Below are positions 21,285 through 30,039 of a stretch of 64,000 nucleotides of DNA, in pieces. Source of the stretch: Xanthomonas hyacinthi. GTDB taxonomy: Bacteria; Pseudomonadota; Gammaproteobacteria; Xanthomonadales; Xanthomonadaceae. The notes under the pieces are model-generated. The model did not search any database. It was given only the letters and a program-made list of their open reading frames with translations, and had not been told where the DNA came from. Every line of letters starts with the position of its first letter. Positions within the stretch are counted from its first letter, which is position 1. A program made the position numbers and the translations under genes. Location of the stretch: contig NZ_CP043476.1 of NCBI RefSeq assembly GCF_009769165.1, positions 2,549,001-2,613,000 on the forward strand, written 5' to 3'.

Positions 21285-21593
21285 ATGGCATTCAAAGCGA
21301 GATATCTGGGCAAGGCGGTGTTCGTGCTGGCGGCGCTGGCCGTCCTCGGCGCGGTGGTCATGCTGCTGTGGAATGCGGTCGTGCCGTTCGCCGTGAGCGG
21401 CGCGCACCCGATCGACTATCCACATGCGGTGGGATTGCTGGTGCTCAGCCGCATTCTGTTCGGCGGATTCCGCGGGCACGGTGGCTGGCACAGGCACCGC
21501 CACTGGGAGAAATGGCAGGCGATGACGCCGGAAGAGCGCGAGCAGTTCAAGCACGCCATGCATCGCCGCCGGCACCGGGGCGAACGCCAGTGA
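21285..21593 (+). CDS. Small His-rich membrane protein after ECF sigma factor
   Basis: 102 residues. Two hydrophobic stretches (VFVLAALAVLGAVVMLLW and YPHAVGLLVLSRILFGGF) are followed by a cationic tail with ten histidines (GHGGWHRHRHWEKWQ, FKHAMHRRRHRGERQ) and a CpxP/Spy-like MTPEEREQFK segment. The tail could bind metal or sense envelope stress. AAGGAG precedes the ATG at 21285. It may modulate the sigma factor upstream or be one of its targets. I cannot name the family. Confidence 0.8.
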   Translation: MAFKARYLGKAVFVLAALAVLGAVVMLLWNAVVPFAVSGAHPIDYPHAVGLLVLSRILFGGFRGHGGWHRHRHWEKWQAMTPEEREQFKHAMHRRRHRGERQ

Positions 21594-21898
21594 AGCCATT
21601 GCACGATGCGATGACGGTGTGCCGGCAGGCGCCGGGCGCGGTGCAGCCGAGCGTCGACTTGACGCGCTGCGAGGGCAAGGGCGATTGCGTCGCGGTGTGC
21701 CCGGAGCAGGTGTTCGAACTGCGCCGCATCGACGCGCCACACTATCGCCGCCTGGGCCTGCTGCACCGGTTCAAGCTGCGCGTGCACGGCATGCGCGTGG
21801 CTTATACGCCGAACGCCGACGCCTGCCGTGGCTGCGGCCTGTGCGTGGCCGCCTGCCCGGAGCATGCGATCACGCTGCGCCGCGGGGAGCCGGCATGA
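21590..21898 (+). CDS. Two-cluster 4Fe-4S ferredoxin-like protein
   Basis: 102 residues with two iron-sulfur motifs: an atypical first one, CEGKGDCVAVCPEQVF, and a classical second one, CRGCGLCVAACPEHAI (CxxCxxCxxxCP). The spacing between clusters is about 50 residues, longer than in ordinary 2[4Fe-4S] ferredoxins, with a Tyr/Arg-rich insertion (HYRRLGLLHRFKLRVHG). The GTG at 21590 overlaps the previous stop; an ATG at 21611 is the alternative start. Its own stop overlaps the MFS start (ATGA). A redox partner is not obvious in the operon. Confidence 0.85.
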   Translation: MKPLHDAMTVCRQAPGAVQPSVDLTRCEGKGDCVAVCPEQVFELRRIDAPHYRRLGLLHRFKLRVHGMRVAYTPNADACRGCGLCVAACPEHAITLRRGEPA

Positions 21899-23151
21899 GC
21901 GCCGCGGCCGCGGCGTCCCCGCCGGGTTTCACCGGCTACCAGAAGGCGGTGGCGGGCATGCTGGCGTTCCTGCAGTTCGCCGTCATCCTCGACTTCATGC
22001 TGATGTCGCCGCTGGGCGCGACGATCATGCCGGCGCTGCGTATCGGCCCGGCCCAGTTCGGGCTGGTGGTCTCCGCGTACGCGTTCAGTGCCGCCATTTC
22101 CGGACTGCTGACCGCCGGCTTCGCCGACCGCTTCGACCGCAAAAGGATCCTGCTGTTCTTCTACGCCGGCTTCGTCGTCGGCACCGCGTGGTGCGGCCTG
22201 GCGCAGAGCTTCCACAGCCTGCTGCTGGCGCGCATCGTCACCGGCCTGTTCGGTGGCGTGATCGGCTCGGTGGTGCTGGCCATCGCCGCCGACCGGTTTC
22301 CCGCGCAGCAGCGCGGCCGGGTGATGGGCCTGATCCAGACCGCCTTCGCGGCCAGCCAGGTGCTGGGCATCCCCATCGGCCTGTCCCTGTCCAACCGCTG
22401 GGACTGGCATGCGCCGTTCCTGGCGATGGCCGGGCTCGGCCTGCTCGCCGGCCTGGTCGTGGCCTGGCGGCTGCAGCCGGTCACCGACCACCTGCATGCG
22501 CCGCGCGAACACGGCGCATGGCGGCACCTGCTGCACACCTTCGCCGTGCCTCGGCACCTGCCCGCGTTCGCGGCGACCGCGCTGTTGAGCATCGGCGGCT
22601 TCATGCTGATGCCGTTCGGTAGCGCCTTCATCGTCGGCAACCTCGGCATCGACCTGCACAGCCTGCCCACCATCTACCTGATCACCGGGCTGTGCGCGAT
22701 CGTGTTCGGCCCGATGATCGGCCGCGCGACCGACAGCTTCGGCATCCTGCGCGTGTTCACCTTCGGTACGCTCGCCTCGATCGTCATGGTGCTGGTCTAC
22801 ACCCACCTGGTCCGGGCGTCGCTGCCGGTGCTGATCGTGGTCAACGTGCTGCTGTTCGCGGCGATCTTCTCGCGCATGATCCCGTTCCAGGCGCTGGCTG
22901 CCTCGGTACCGTCGGTGGCGCAGCGCGGCGCCTTCAACGCCATCGGCGCCTCCGTGCAGCAGCTGTCCGGCGGCCTGGCATCGCTGATCGCCGGGCACAT
23001 CGTCAGCGTTGGCGCCGACGGCAGGCTGCAGCATTTCGACAGGGTCGGCTATGTGATGGTCGCCGTCTCGCTGGTGGCCTGGGTCCTGCTGCGTGGCCTG
23101 CAACGCCGAATGCAGCGCGAGCCGGAACTGCAGGTCGCCGCGCCGGGCTGA
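21895..23151 (+). CDS. Major facilitator superfamily transporter
   Basis: 418-residue, 12-helix transporter of the drug/sugar efflux type. The loop 2-3 signature is GFADRFDRKRILL, and helix 5 carries GLIQTAFAASQVLGIPIG, as in antiporter-type MFS proteins. It is the last gene of the sigma-membrane protein-ferredoxin-MFS operon and is translationally coupled to the ferredoxin gene. Substrate unknown; export of a toxic or redox-active compound would fit the context but is only inference. Confidence 0.88.
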   Translation: MSAAAAASPPGFTGYQKAVAGMLAFLQFAVILDFMLMSPLGATIMPALRIGPAQFGLVVSAYAFSAAISGLLTAGFADRFDRKRILLFFYAGFVVGTAWCGLAQSFHSLLLARIVTGLFGGVIGSVVLAIAADRFPAQQRGRVMGLIQTAFAASQVLGIPIGLSLSNRWDWHAPFLAMAGLGLLAGLVVAWRLQPVTDHLHAPREHGAWRHLLHTFAVPRHLPAFAATALLSIGGFMLMPFGSAFIVGNLGIDLHSLPTIYLITGLCAIVFGPMIGRATDSFGILRVFTFGTLASIVMVLVYTHLVRASLPVLIVVNVLLFAAIFSRMIPFQALAASVPSVAQRGAFNAIGASVQQLSGGLASLIAGHIVSVGADGRLQHFDRVGYVMVAVSLVAWVLLRGLQRRMQREPELQVAAPG

Positions 23152-23259
23152 ATCGCAGCGCGGCACCCTGCAGCGTTCGCCATGCCGAGCGCGTGCACAC
23201 TGCCGGCGTGCGTGCCGTTCACGCCGGCGCCGGCGCCGGCAGCGCGGCAGCGGCGGGCG

Positions 23260-25005
23260 TCAGCGCCCGCCTTGCACGATGCGTTGCTGCGCTTCCTGCA
23301 CGTTTTGCTGTTGCGCCGCCTGGCTGGCCAGCAGCTGCGCATTGGTCTGTTCCAGTGGCGGCGCAGGTTGTTGCAGGTCCACCACCGCGCGGAAGCCGGG
23401 CGTGGTGCCGAGCACGTAGGCCTTGTCGTCCTGCACGGTGATGCTGCGCAGCTTGTCGGCGCTGTCGATCCCATTCTGCTTGGCCTGCAGCGCGACGTTG
23501 GCTGCGACCTCCGGCGTGGTGCCTTCGGGCATGCGCTCGCGCACGGTCTTGACCAGCGCATTCTCGGGCGCAGCGGCGGGCCCCCGGTTCTGCGCCGCAT
23601 GCGCCTGCTCCTGCGGCGCGCGCAGTTGTTCGCGCAGGCTGCCCAGCGTCTGCGCCCCGGCCTTGCCGTCGACCTGCAGCCCATGCGCCTGCTGGTAGGT
23701 GCGCACCGCATCGCGGGTGTTGTCGCCGAAGCGGCCGTCCTCGGTCAACGGCCGGCCATGCGCATCGTGCACGCCGAGTTGGTTGAGCTGCTGCTGCAGT
23801 TTGCGCACGTCCTCGCTGCGGTCGCCGTGGCGCAGCGTCTCGCTTGTGCCCTGGTGCTGCCCACGCTCACCGGCCTCGACCTGGCGGCCTTGGTTCCACC
23901 AGGTTTCAGGGCTGATGTTGCGCCCGCTTGGGTCGCGCATCTGGTAGTGCACGTGCTGGGCGTACTGAGCGCGTCCGTCGGGATCGCGCCCGCCCATCGT
24001 GCCGATCGGATCGCCGGCGCGCACGGTCTGGCCTTCTTGCACCGAGCGCGAATCCAGATGCAGGATTTCGTGCGAATTTCCCTGCGCGTCGCGGATCTTC
24101 ACCGTGCCGTACTGGCCTCCGGAAAAGGTCACCGTACCGGCGATCGGGGCATGCACGGTTGGGTGTTGCAAGTTGCGCCCGGCTTGTCCGCCTTCATAGT
24201 TGAAGTCGGTGCTGCCATGCTCGCCGCGGTTGCCGCGGTGCTCGCCGTAGTGGCCGGTAATGTGCGGATCGGTGCCGCCTTGGCCGGGCAGCATGCGCTC
24301 CATGGTCTGCTGGAAGTCGCTGCGGGTGGTATGGGCAGCGGCTGCTGGCTGGTGGTCGGCGCGCGCGGGTGGGGGAACGGTCTGGCCCAGCCTTCCGTGC
24401 GCCAGGTTCTGCATCAACTCGGGGGTAAGGTCGCGTTCCCAACGATCGAATCGGTTTTCCCGATCCTGTAGACCGTTTGGAGGATCGCTGCCGTTGATCG
24501 CGGCTCCCGCTTCGCGGGCACTATCGCGTGCCGCGGTCGGAACGTTTTGCTGCCAGTACCACGTCGCGATGCGTGAGGCGTTCTCGGGTTGCGCGGCCAA
24601 CTCGGGATGATTCACCAAGTCCAGCTCCAAGGCCTCTCCGGCGGCCCTGTACTGGTCCTTGCCAGTGAGCTGAATATAACCGCGTCCATGATAGCGAAGG
24701 CCATCGCCGGGCTCATCATTGCCCATGCGCCCGCCGTACATCAGTTCGGCCAGACGCTCCGGGCGACCATTCAATGCTTCGAGACGAGCGCTTTCCAGGG
24801 CTTCAGGTCCTTCGCGCAATGCGGAACGGACGTTGGCCGTGATTTGCCAACTCCCCTTGGTGTAGCGAAAGCTCTCCTCGAGCCGATTGAGTCCCCCTGA
24901 TTCATGGCCTACCTGGGCCATGAAGTTGGCCAATTCTCCAGGATTGGAGATGCCTGCCGCGTAGGCGTCGCCAAGCAGCTGGTTTTCTCTGTCTGTTGTT
25001 GCCAT
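23260..25005 (-). CDS. Putative T4SS antibacterial effector (X-Tfe): GH19 + M23 + PG binding + XVIPCD
   Basis: 581 residues with no N-terminal signal, as expected of a type IV effector. GH19 lysozyme-like domain at about 1-205 (GHESGG with Glu35; RYHGRGYIQLTG). M23 endopeptidase-like domain at about 255-375, with His263-x3-Asp267, His316 and His351-x-His353. Peptidoglycan-binding repeat at about 388-460 (VRKLQQQLNQLGV, DGRFGDNTRDAV). C-terminal about 480-581 resembles the XVIPCD secretion signal: AANVALQAKQNGI, AVVDLQQPAPPLEQ and a Gln-rich tail. It should hydrolyse both glycan and peptide bonds of target peptidoglycan. GAGGAG precedes the ATG at 25005. Three lipoprotein genes precede it. No T4SS core gene is in the window. 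Confidence 0.82.
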   Translation of the reverse strand: MATTDRENQLLGDAYAAGISNPGELANFMAQVGHESGGLNRLEESFRYTKGSWQITANVRSALREGPEALESARLEALNGRPERLAELMYGGRMGNDEPGDGLRYHGRGYIQLTGKDQYRAAGEALELDLVNHPELAAQPENASRIATWYWQQNVPTAARDSAREAGAAINGSDPPNGLQDRENRFDRWERDLTPELMQNLAHGRLGQTVPPPARADHQPAAAAHTTRSDFQQTMERMLPGQGGTDPHITGHYGEHRGNRGEHGSTDFNYEGGQAGRNLQHPTVHAPIAGTVTFSGGQYGTVKIRDAQGNSHEILHLDSRSVQEGQTVRAGDPIGTMGGRDPDGRAQYAQHVHYQMRDPSGRNISPETWWNQGRQVEAGERGQHQGTSETLRHGDRSEDVRKLQQQLNQLGVHDAHGRPLTEDGRFGDNTRDAVRTYQQAHGLQVDGKAGAQTLGSLREQLRAPQEQAHAAQNRGPAAAPENALVKTVRERMPEGTTPEVAANVALQAKQNGIDSADKLRSITVQDDKAYVLGTTPGFRAVVDLQQPAPPLEQTNAQLLASQAAQQQNVQEAQQRIVQGGR

Positions 25006-25079
25006 GGTGTAGCTCCTCATTTCTCAGCAACGTTGAAGTGACGGACTGCATCCCTGTCCGTACCAGCCATTCCCTCCTT

Positions 25080-25790
25080 TTAATTCGTACCCGCCTCCGC
25101 TTTTTCCTCCAGAGGCCCAACCTTGGGTAGGTTGGCCGGATCGAAATCTGCGAATGTCACCTGTCCGAAATCCTTGGGCGCCAATTCCAGTGTCTTGTGC
25201 TGCTCGGTCGCCGTATCCGTAAGTTCGCGCACCACCTTGTCCAGGAGCCAGGTCTTGCGGTCGGCGGCGTAGCGGAAGATGTAGTCATCGCCCCAGCGTT
25301 CGCGCGAGCCGCCCGAAATCGAGATCGTGAACTGGCCTTTTTCGATGCGCGAATAGGCATACGGATCGCCAGCCAAACCGCCGCAGCGTGCGCAGGGCAC
25401 GATGCGCGAGTTCTCCGCGGATTTGTGCAGCGATCCGGCAGCGTCCTGAGTCAGCAGAATGACGGTGCGAGGCGCGCCTTCGCCGAGCTTCTCGTTGCCG
25501 GCTGGCGGCGGCGACATCACGATCAATGCGTCCGAGTGACCGGCACCGGTCAGGTCGCCGCGGATGGTTTCCACGACTTTCATTCCGGCCGGCACAAAGG
25601 AATCGACGTCATGCATTGGTGCATTCCCTTGCTGCGTAGTAGGCGGGGGGGCGCTCTGGCCTTGATCGGCGGCGGGTGTCTGCTTTCCCGGCCCGGTGCC
25701 CATGGCCGAGGTGTTTTCGCCAGGTTGCGGACCTCCACAGGCGGCAAGGACGATAGCCAGGGCAGGTGCGATCATTTTCAGGGGCTGCAA
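25080..25790 (-). CDS. Lipoprotein, candidate immunity protein of the effector
   Basis: 236 residues. A lipobox (VLAAC) follows a short signal, then a low-complexity linker rich in Pro, Gln and Thr to about residue 60, then a domain with RGDLTGAGHSDALIVMSP (calcium- or FG-GAP-like), two close Cys (CARCGG) and SISGGSRERWGDDYIFRY. It is the gene directly upstream of the effector, on the same strand, 74 bp away. Cognate immunity proteins of X-Tfes are periplasmic lipoproteins of this kind. TTG at 25790 is chosen because GAGGA lies 7 nt upstream; ATG at 25775 has none. The immunity role is inferred. Confidence 0.72.
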   Translation of the reverse strand: MQPLKMIAPALAIVLAACGGPQPGENTSAMGTGPGKQTPAADQGQSAPPPTTQQGNAPMHDVDSFVPAGMKVVETIRGDLTGAGHSDALIVMSPPPAGNEKLGEGAPRTVILLTQDAAGSLHKSAENSRIVPCARCGGLAGDPYAYSRIEKGQFTISISGGSRERWGDDYIFRYAADRKTWLLDKVVRELTDTATEQHKTLELAPKDFGQVTFADFDPANLPKVGPLEEKAEAGTN

Positions 25791-25949
25791 TGTTGTTTCC
25801 TCGGCAAGAAGCGATGGAGTCCGTCATTGTCCAGCGATCCGGCGATCCATGTGCGGTCGAAAAAATCGACAGGAAAAGCGGTCGGGGCATCTTGAGTGCG
25901 GCTTGGAGCATCGCGAACATCTCCATGGCTTGCGTGGCCGGGCGCCCAA

Positions 25950-26432
25950 TCACAGAGACTGGTCGTCCACCTTTACCAGCGTCCAGCACGGGCGCTGGGC
26001 GAAGTGGTAGACCTGTTGGTCGCCGGTGTCCGCTGTGCGGACCAATACCTTGCGGCCGCCGGCATCTTCGGAAACCGCGACTTCGCGGCGGCTGTTGCGT
26101 GCCGCGTCCAGGTTCGGGATCACCGGCCACTCGACCTCGGGCAGCGGGACTTCGCGGGTCACCGGCGTCGGCTCGGGCTGTGCGTCCGGGTCGCGCTGGA
26201 TCATCGTCAGCGGATTGGCCGTGGCCTTTTGCTGCACTGCGATGTCGGCGCTGAAGCGCTTGAGGAAGCTGTTGAAATCGGCATCGGGGCAACCCGGCGC
26301 GGCCTGAGCGGGGGCCGCGGCCGGCGTGGACGGGGGCGATGCGACGGCGGTGGACTCGGCCTGTTGCGCCTTGCAGGCGGCAAGCGTCAGGCCAAGCGCA
26401 AGAGCGGTCAAAAAGGTGCGTGCGTAGACCAA
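25950..26432 (-). CDS. Lipoprotein, second candidate immunity protein
   Basis: 160 residues with lipobox (TLAAC) after a signal MVYARTFLTALALGL. Mature part: Ala/Pro linker, then CPDADFNSFLKRFSADIAVQQ, and a C-terminal YHFAQRPCWTLVKVDD. Two Cys remain in the mature domain and could pair. The F-x-x-FL-x-RF-D--Q start is a pattern I associate with lipoproteins next to Xanthomonadaceae T4SS effectors, from memory only. TTG at 26432 has an AGGAGG ribosome site at ideal spacing. It lies 159 bp upstream of the previous lipoprotein gene. Confidence 0.68.
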   Translation of the reverse strand: MVYARTFLTALALGLTLAACKAQQAESTAVASPPSTPAAAPAQAAPGCPDADFNSFLKRFSADIAVQQKATANPLTMIQRDPDAQPEPTPVTREVPLPEVEWPVIPNLDAARNSRREVAVSEDAGGRKVLVRTADTGDQQVYHFAQRPCWTLVKVDDQSL

Positions 26433-26656
26433 CGGATCCTCCTGATCTGGTTGGGTGGCATGACTACGTTCGGAGCGTCAGTTTTATTGGCGGTGGGTAA
26501 AAAAGCGGTGAAATCCGTTGGAGCGTCGTCCGGCTCGAATCGCCGACGGATTCCCGGCATGTGCGAATGCCGCAGCTGCGACCGACGTGCGGCATCGGGG
26601 TCTCTTTGCCGGCCCCAAAATCGATCCGCCTGTGATCGGACCGCCGTCGGCCGCGG

Positions 26657-27319
26657 CTACATGCCGTTGGAAAACACATCCAGCGTGTCGGCGCTTACCC
26701 AGCCCTGGGCGCAGTCGCCCGCATAGATGCCGGGTGCGGTGACGCGGCAGGCGCCGCCGCTGCCTTGCACGGTGCGCTGGATAGGGCGATCGCCATTGCT
26801 GCACAGGGCGTTGTCATTGCACTTGGCGACGCTGCCGGTCGGTACCGCCATGACGTAATAGTAGAGCGGTTGCTGTCCGGCCCGGCCGATGCCCTGGATG
26901 CAGACGAACTGCCCCTGCGCGAACCTGGCGCGGGGGCGCGCATTGCTGCCGGTGGTAGGAACCCGGTCGAGCGCATCCGCGCCTTTGGCCTGCGCCACGC
27001 TGGCGAAGAAGCCGTCGTCGCCGCAATCGGGAGACAGGTCGACGTCATAGAAGTCGCCCGCGTCGAGATTGCCTGCGGTGCAACCATGCGCGGTCTGGGC
27101 ATCGGCGCAACGGACGCCGCTCGCCTCGATCAGCGCCTGCAATGCGTCGCCCGGCGATGCAGCAGGCGCAGGCGTTGCCGCAGATGCCGGAGCTGATGTC
27201 CGAGCCGATGCGGCAGTGACGGCGTGTTCGCCTGCAGTGCAGGCGCCAAGCGCCAGCAGCAAACCCGTCCTGCACAGGCTGCGGAGAAAAGAAAAACGAG
27301 CGCGAGCGGACTGCGTCAT
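26657..27319 (-). CDS. Cys-rich lipoprotein of unknown function
   Basis: 220 residues, lipobox LALGAC, then an Ala/Pro linker. The mature domain holds nine or more Cys (for example RCADAQTAHGC, SPDCGDDGFF, FVCIQGIG, KCNDNALC), implying several disulfides and so a periplasmic or outer-membrane location. AGAGG precedes the ATG at 27319; an ATG at 27346 is possible. It is first in the row of four co-directional genes that ends with the lytic effector. It could be a third immunity protein or an unrelated passenger. I do not recognise the family. Confidence 0.7.
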   Translation of the reverse strand: MTQSARARFSFLRSLCRTGLLLALGACTAGEHAVTAASARTSAPASAATPAPAASPGDALQALIEASGVRCADAQTAHGCTAGNLDAGDFYDVDLSPDCGDDGFFASVAQAKGADALDRVPTTGSNARPRARFAQGQFVCIQGIGRAGQQPLYYYVMAVPTGSVAKCNDNALCSNGDRPIQRTVQGSGGACRVTAPGIYAGDCAQGWVSADTLDVFSNGM

Positions 27320-27473
27320 TGCGGCCTCTGCACCGATAGGGAACATGCATTGCGCGCGGCGGCCACGAAAGAACTGGCAGCAGCCTGCGCTAAAAAAATA
27401 CGTCTGCGATGCGCCGAAGGGCCTGCCCGGAGAAGCCAAGCCCGTTGCGATTCGCGATCAGGTTACCTGCACG

Positions 27474-28400
27474 TCAGTCGATCGAAATCCCCGCCAGCCG
27501 CTGCAGCGCTTCGGCGTACTTGGCGCGGGTGCGCTCGATCACGTCCTGCGGCAGGCGCGGGCCGGGCGCGGTCTTGCCCCAGTCCAGCGTCTCCAGGTAG
27601 TCGCGCACGAACTGCTTGTCGTAGCTGGGCGGGCTGGTGCCCACCTGGTATTCGTCGGCCGGCCAGTAGCGCGAGGAATCCGGGGTCAGCATCTCGTCCA
27701 TGATGTACAGGCGGCCGTCGGCATCGGTGCCGAACTCGAACTTGGTGTCGGCCAGCAGGATGCCGCGCTCGGCGGCGAAGTCGGCGGCGAAGCGGTAGAT
27801 GCGCAGGGTGGCGTCGCGCACGCGCTCGGCCAGCTCGGCGCCGACGGCCTTGACCATCGCGTCGAAGTCGATGTTCTCGTCGTGGTCGCCAAGCGCGGCC
27901 TTGGTCGAGGGGGTGAAGATCGGTTCGGCCAGTTTCTCGGCCTGGCGCAGGCCGTCGGGCAGTTCGATGCCGCTGATCTTGCCGGTGCGCTGGTAGTCCT
28001 GCCAGCCGCTGCCGATCAGGTAGCCGCGGGCGATCGCCTCCACCGGCACCGGCTTGAGCTTCCTGGTCACCACCGCGCGCCGGGCGTACAGCGCCGCGTC
28101 CACGCCAGCGGGCAGCACCGCGGCCATGTCGATGCCGGTGAGGTGGTTGGGCATCAGGTGTTCGGTCTTCTTGAACCAGAAGTTGGAGACCTGGCACAGC
28201 ATCTCGCCCTTGCCCGGGATCGGGTCGGGCAGCACCACGTCGAAGGCGGACAGGCGGTCGCTGGCGACCATCAGCAGGTAGTCGCCGGGCGGGGCGTCGG
28301 CGGGCAGGCGCTCGCGCGGAAGATCGAATACGTCGCGGACCTTGCCCCGGTGACGCAACGGCAGGCCGGGCAGATCGGATTGCAACAGCGTGGTGGACAC
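27474..28400 (-). CDS. purC: Phosphoribosylaminoimidazole-succinocarboxamide synthase
   Basis: SAICAR synthase, the eighth purine step: joins CAIR and aspartate with ATP. 308 residues of the long, yeast-like type, with [44 protein letters not shown] and LADTKFEFG near the active site. GTG at 28400 ([12 protein letters not shown]) is preferred because TAGGAG lies 5 nt upstream; the GTG at 28406 would overlap that site. It is not in an operon with other pur genes. Confidence 0.96.
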   Translation of the reverse strand: MSTTLLQSDLPGLPLRHRGKVRDVFDLPRERLPADAPPGDYLLMVASDRLSAFDVVLPDPIPGKGEMLCQVSNFWFKKTEHLMPNHLTGIDMAAVLPAGVDAALYARRAVVTRKLKPVPVEAIARGYLIGSGWQDYQRTGKISGIELPDGLRQAEKLAEPIFTPSTKAALGDHDENIDFDAMVKAVGAELAERVRDATLRIYRFAADFAAERGILLADTKFEFGTDADGRLYIMDEMLTPDSSRYWPADEYQVGTSPPSYDKQFVRDYLETLDWGKTAPGPRLPQDVIERTRAKYAEALQRLAGISID

Positions 28401-28543
28401 AGGCACTCCTACGGACTTCGCAATGGCGGCTGTCCCGGGACCCGGCGGGCCCGCGGCTCGACAGCGGGCCGCGTAGTGTACGGCCGGAAAGCCCCGCTGT
28501 GCCGTAAAATGCGAGGCCTTGTCCGCCGAGCCCGCCCTCGCCC

Positions 28544-28876
28544 ATGCACTGGTACGGAAAACTGCTCGGCGCCATCGCCGGGGCGCTGCTGTTCCGGCCC
28601 AATCCGGTGTTCGGCGCGGTGCTCGGGCTGCTGGTCGGGCATGCCTTCGATGCCGACTGGTTCAAGCTCGGCCAGCGCGACGACCCCTACCGCGAGCTGG
28701 GCGTGCGCCGCGACGCCACCGATGCCGAGATCGAGCTGGCCTACCGCCGGCTGATCTCCCAGTACCACCCCGACAAGGTCGCCGGCGCCAGCCCGGAGCT
28801 GCGCGCGCGGGCCGAGCAGAAGGCCAGCCGGCTCAACACCGCCTACGACCGTATCCGCACCCTGCGCAAGCGCTGA
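28544..28876 (+). CDS. Membrane-anchored J-domain protein, short DjlA-like
   Basis: 110 residues. The N-terminus ([27 protein letters not shown]) matches the membrane anchor of DjlA, and residues about 45-110 form a J domain with the essential HPD (QYHPDKVAG) that stimulates DnaK. The central TerB-like domain of DjlA is missing. Ten bp separate it from rpe. The role is presumably recruitment of DnaK to the inner membrane. Confidence 0.87.
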   Translation: MHWYGKLLGAIAGALLFRPNPVFGAVLGLLVGHAFDADWFKLGQRDDPYRELGVRRDATDAEIELAYRRLISQYHPDKVAGASPELRARAEQKASRLNTAYDRIRTLRKR

Positions 28877-28886
28877 GACCTTCGCC

Positions 28887-29555
28887 ATGTCCGACTGCAT
28901 CATTTCCCCGTCCATCCTGTCCGCCGACTTCGCCCGCCTCGGCGAGGAAGTGGACAACGTGCTCAAGGCCGGCGCCGACTGGATCCATTTCGACGTGATG
29001 GACAACCACTACGTACCGAATCTGACCATCGGCCCGATGGTGTGCCAGGCGCTGCGCAAGCACGGCGTCACCGCGCCGATCGACGTGCACCTGATGGTCG
29101 AGCCGGTGGACCGGCTGATCCCAGACTTTGCCGAGGCCGGTGCCAGCCTGATCAGCTTCCATCCCGAGGCCAGCCGCCACGTGCACCGCAGCATCCAGCT
29201 GATCAAGTCGCACGGCTGCAAGGCCGGGCTGGTGCTCAACCCGGCCACACCGGTGGACATCCTCGACTGGGTGCTCGACGACCTGGATCTGGTGCTGGTG
29301 ATGTCGGTCAACCCGGGCTTCGGCGGCCAGGCCTTCATCCCCTCGGCGCTGGACAAGCTGCGCGCGATCCGCGCCAGGATCGACGCCCGCGGCAAGCCGA
29401 TCCGGCTGGAGATCGACGGCGGGGTCAAGCCGGACAACATCGCCGCGATCGCCGCCGCCGGCGCCGACACCTTCGTCGCCGGCTCGGCCATCTTCAACGC
29501 CCCCGACTATGCCGCGGTGATCGCGCAGATGCGGGCGGCGGTGGCGGCGCGCTGA
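28887..29555 (+). CDS. rpe: Ribulose-phosphate 3-epimerase
   Basis: Metal-dependent TIM-barrel enzyme of the pentose phosphate pathway interconverting D-ribulose 5-phosphate and D-xylulose 5-phosphate. 222 residues; diagnostic strings are [29 protein letters not shown] (metal Asp and His), [26 protein letters not shown] and [10 protein letters not shown]. Full family length, no oddity. The next gene starts one base after its stop. Confidence 0.97.
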   Translation: MSDCIISPSILSADFARLGEEVDNVLKAGADWIHFDVMDNHYVPNLTIGPMVCQALRKHGVTAPIDVHLMVEPVDRLIPDFAEAGASLISFHPEASRHVHRSIQLIKSHGCKAGLVLNPATPVDILDWVLDDLDLVLVMSVNPGFGGQAFIPSALDKLRAIRARIDARGKPIRLEIDGGVKPDNIAAIAAAGADTFVAGSAIFNAPDYAAVIAQMRAAVAAR

Positions 29556-29556
29556 C

Positions 29557-30039
29557 ATGGCCGCACTGCACATCCGCCCGGCCACCGCCGACGACGCGGC
29601 GTTGATCCTGCGCCTGATCCGCGAGCTGGCCCGCTACGAGCGCGCCGAGGACGCGGTGCAGACCGACGAGGACGGCCTGCGCGCCAGCCTGTTCGGCCCC
29701 GGCGCCACCGCGCACGCGCTGATCTGCGAGGCCGACGCGCAGCCGATCGGCTACGCGGTGTACTTCTACAACTACTCGACCTGGCTCGGCCGCAACGGCC
29801 TGTACCTGGAAGACCTGTACGTGGACCCGGAACACCGTGGCAGCGGCGCCGGCAAGGCCTTGCTGCGGCATCTGGCCCGGCAGGCGCTGGCCGAGGGCTG
29901 CGGCCGCTTCGAATGGTCGGTGCTGGACTGGAACCAGCCGGCGATCGACTTCTACCAGGCCGCCGGCGCGCAGGCGCAGGACGAATGGACCGTGTACCGC
30001 CTGCAGGGCGAGGCGCTGGCCAGGTTCGCGGCCGGCTGA
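29557..30039 (+). CDS. GNAT-family N-acetyltransferase, SSAT-like
   Basis: 160 residues of the GNAT fold. The acetyl-CoA pyrophosphate loop is at about 94-105 (DPEHRGSGAGKALLRHLA), preceded by LGRNGLYLEDLYV and followed by WNQPAIDFYQAAGAQ. The motifs fit the diamine (spermidine/spermine) N-acetyltransferase branch. It is probably translated with rpe, only one base apart. Substrate is not certain. Confidence 0.88.
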   Translation: MAALHIRPATADDAALILRLIRELARYERAEDAVQTDEDGLRASLFGPGATAHALICEADAQPIGYAVYFYNYSTWLGRNGLYLEDLYVDPEHRGSGAGKALLRHLARQALAEGCGRFEWSVLDWNQPAIDFYQAAGAQAQDEWTVYRLQGEALARFAAG

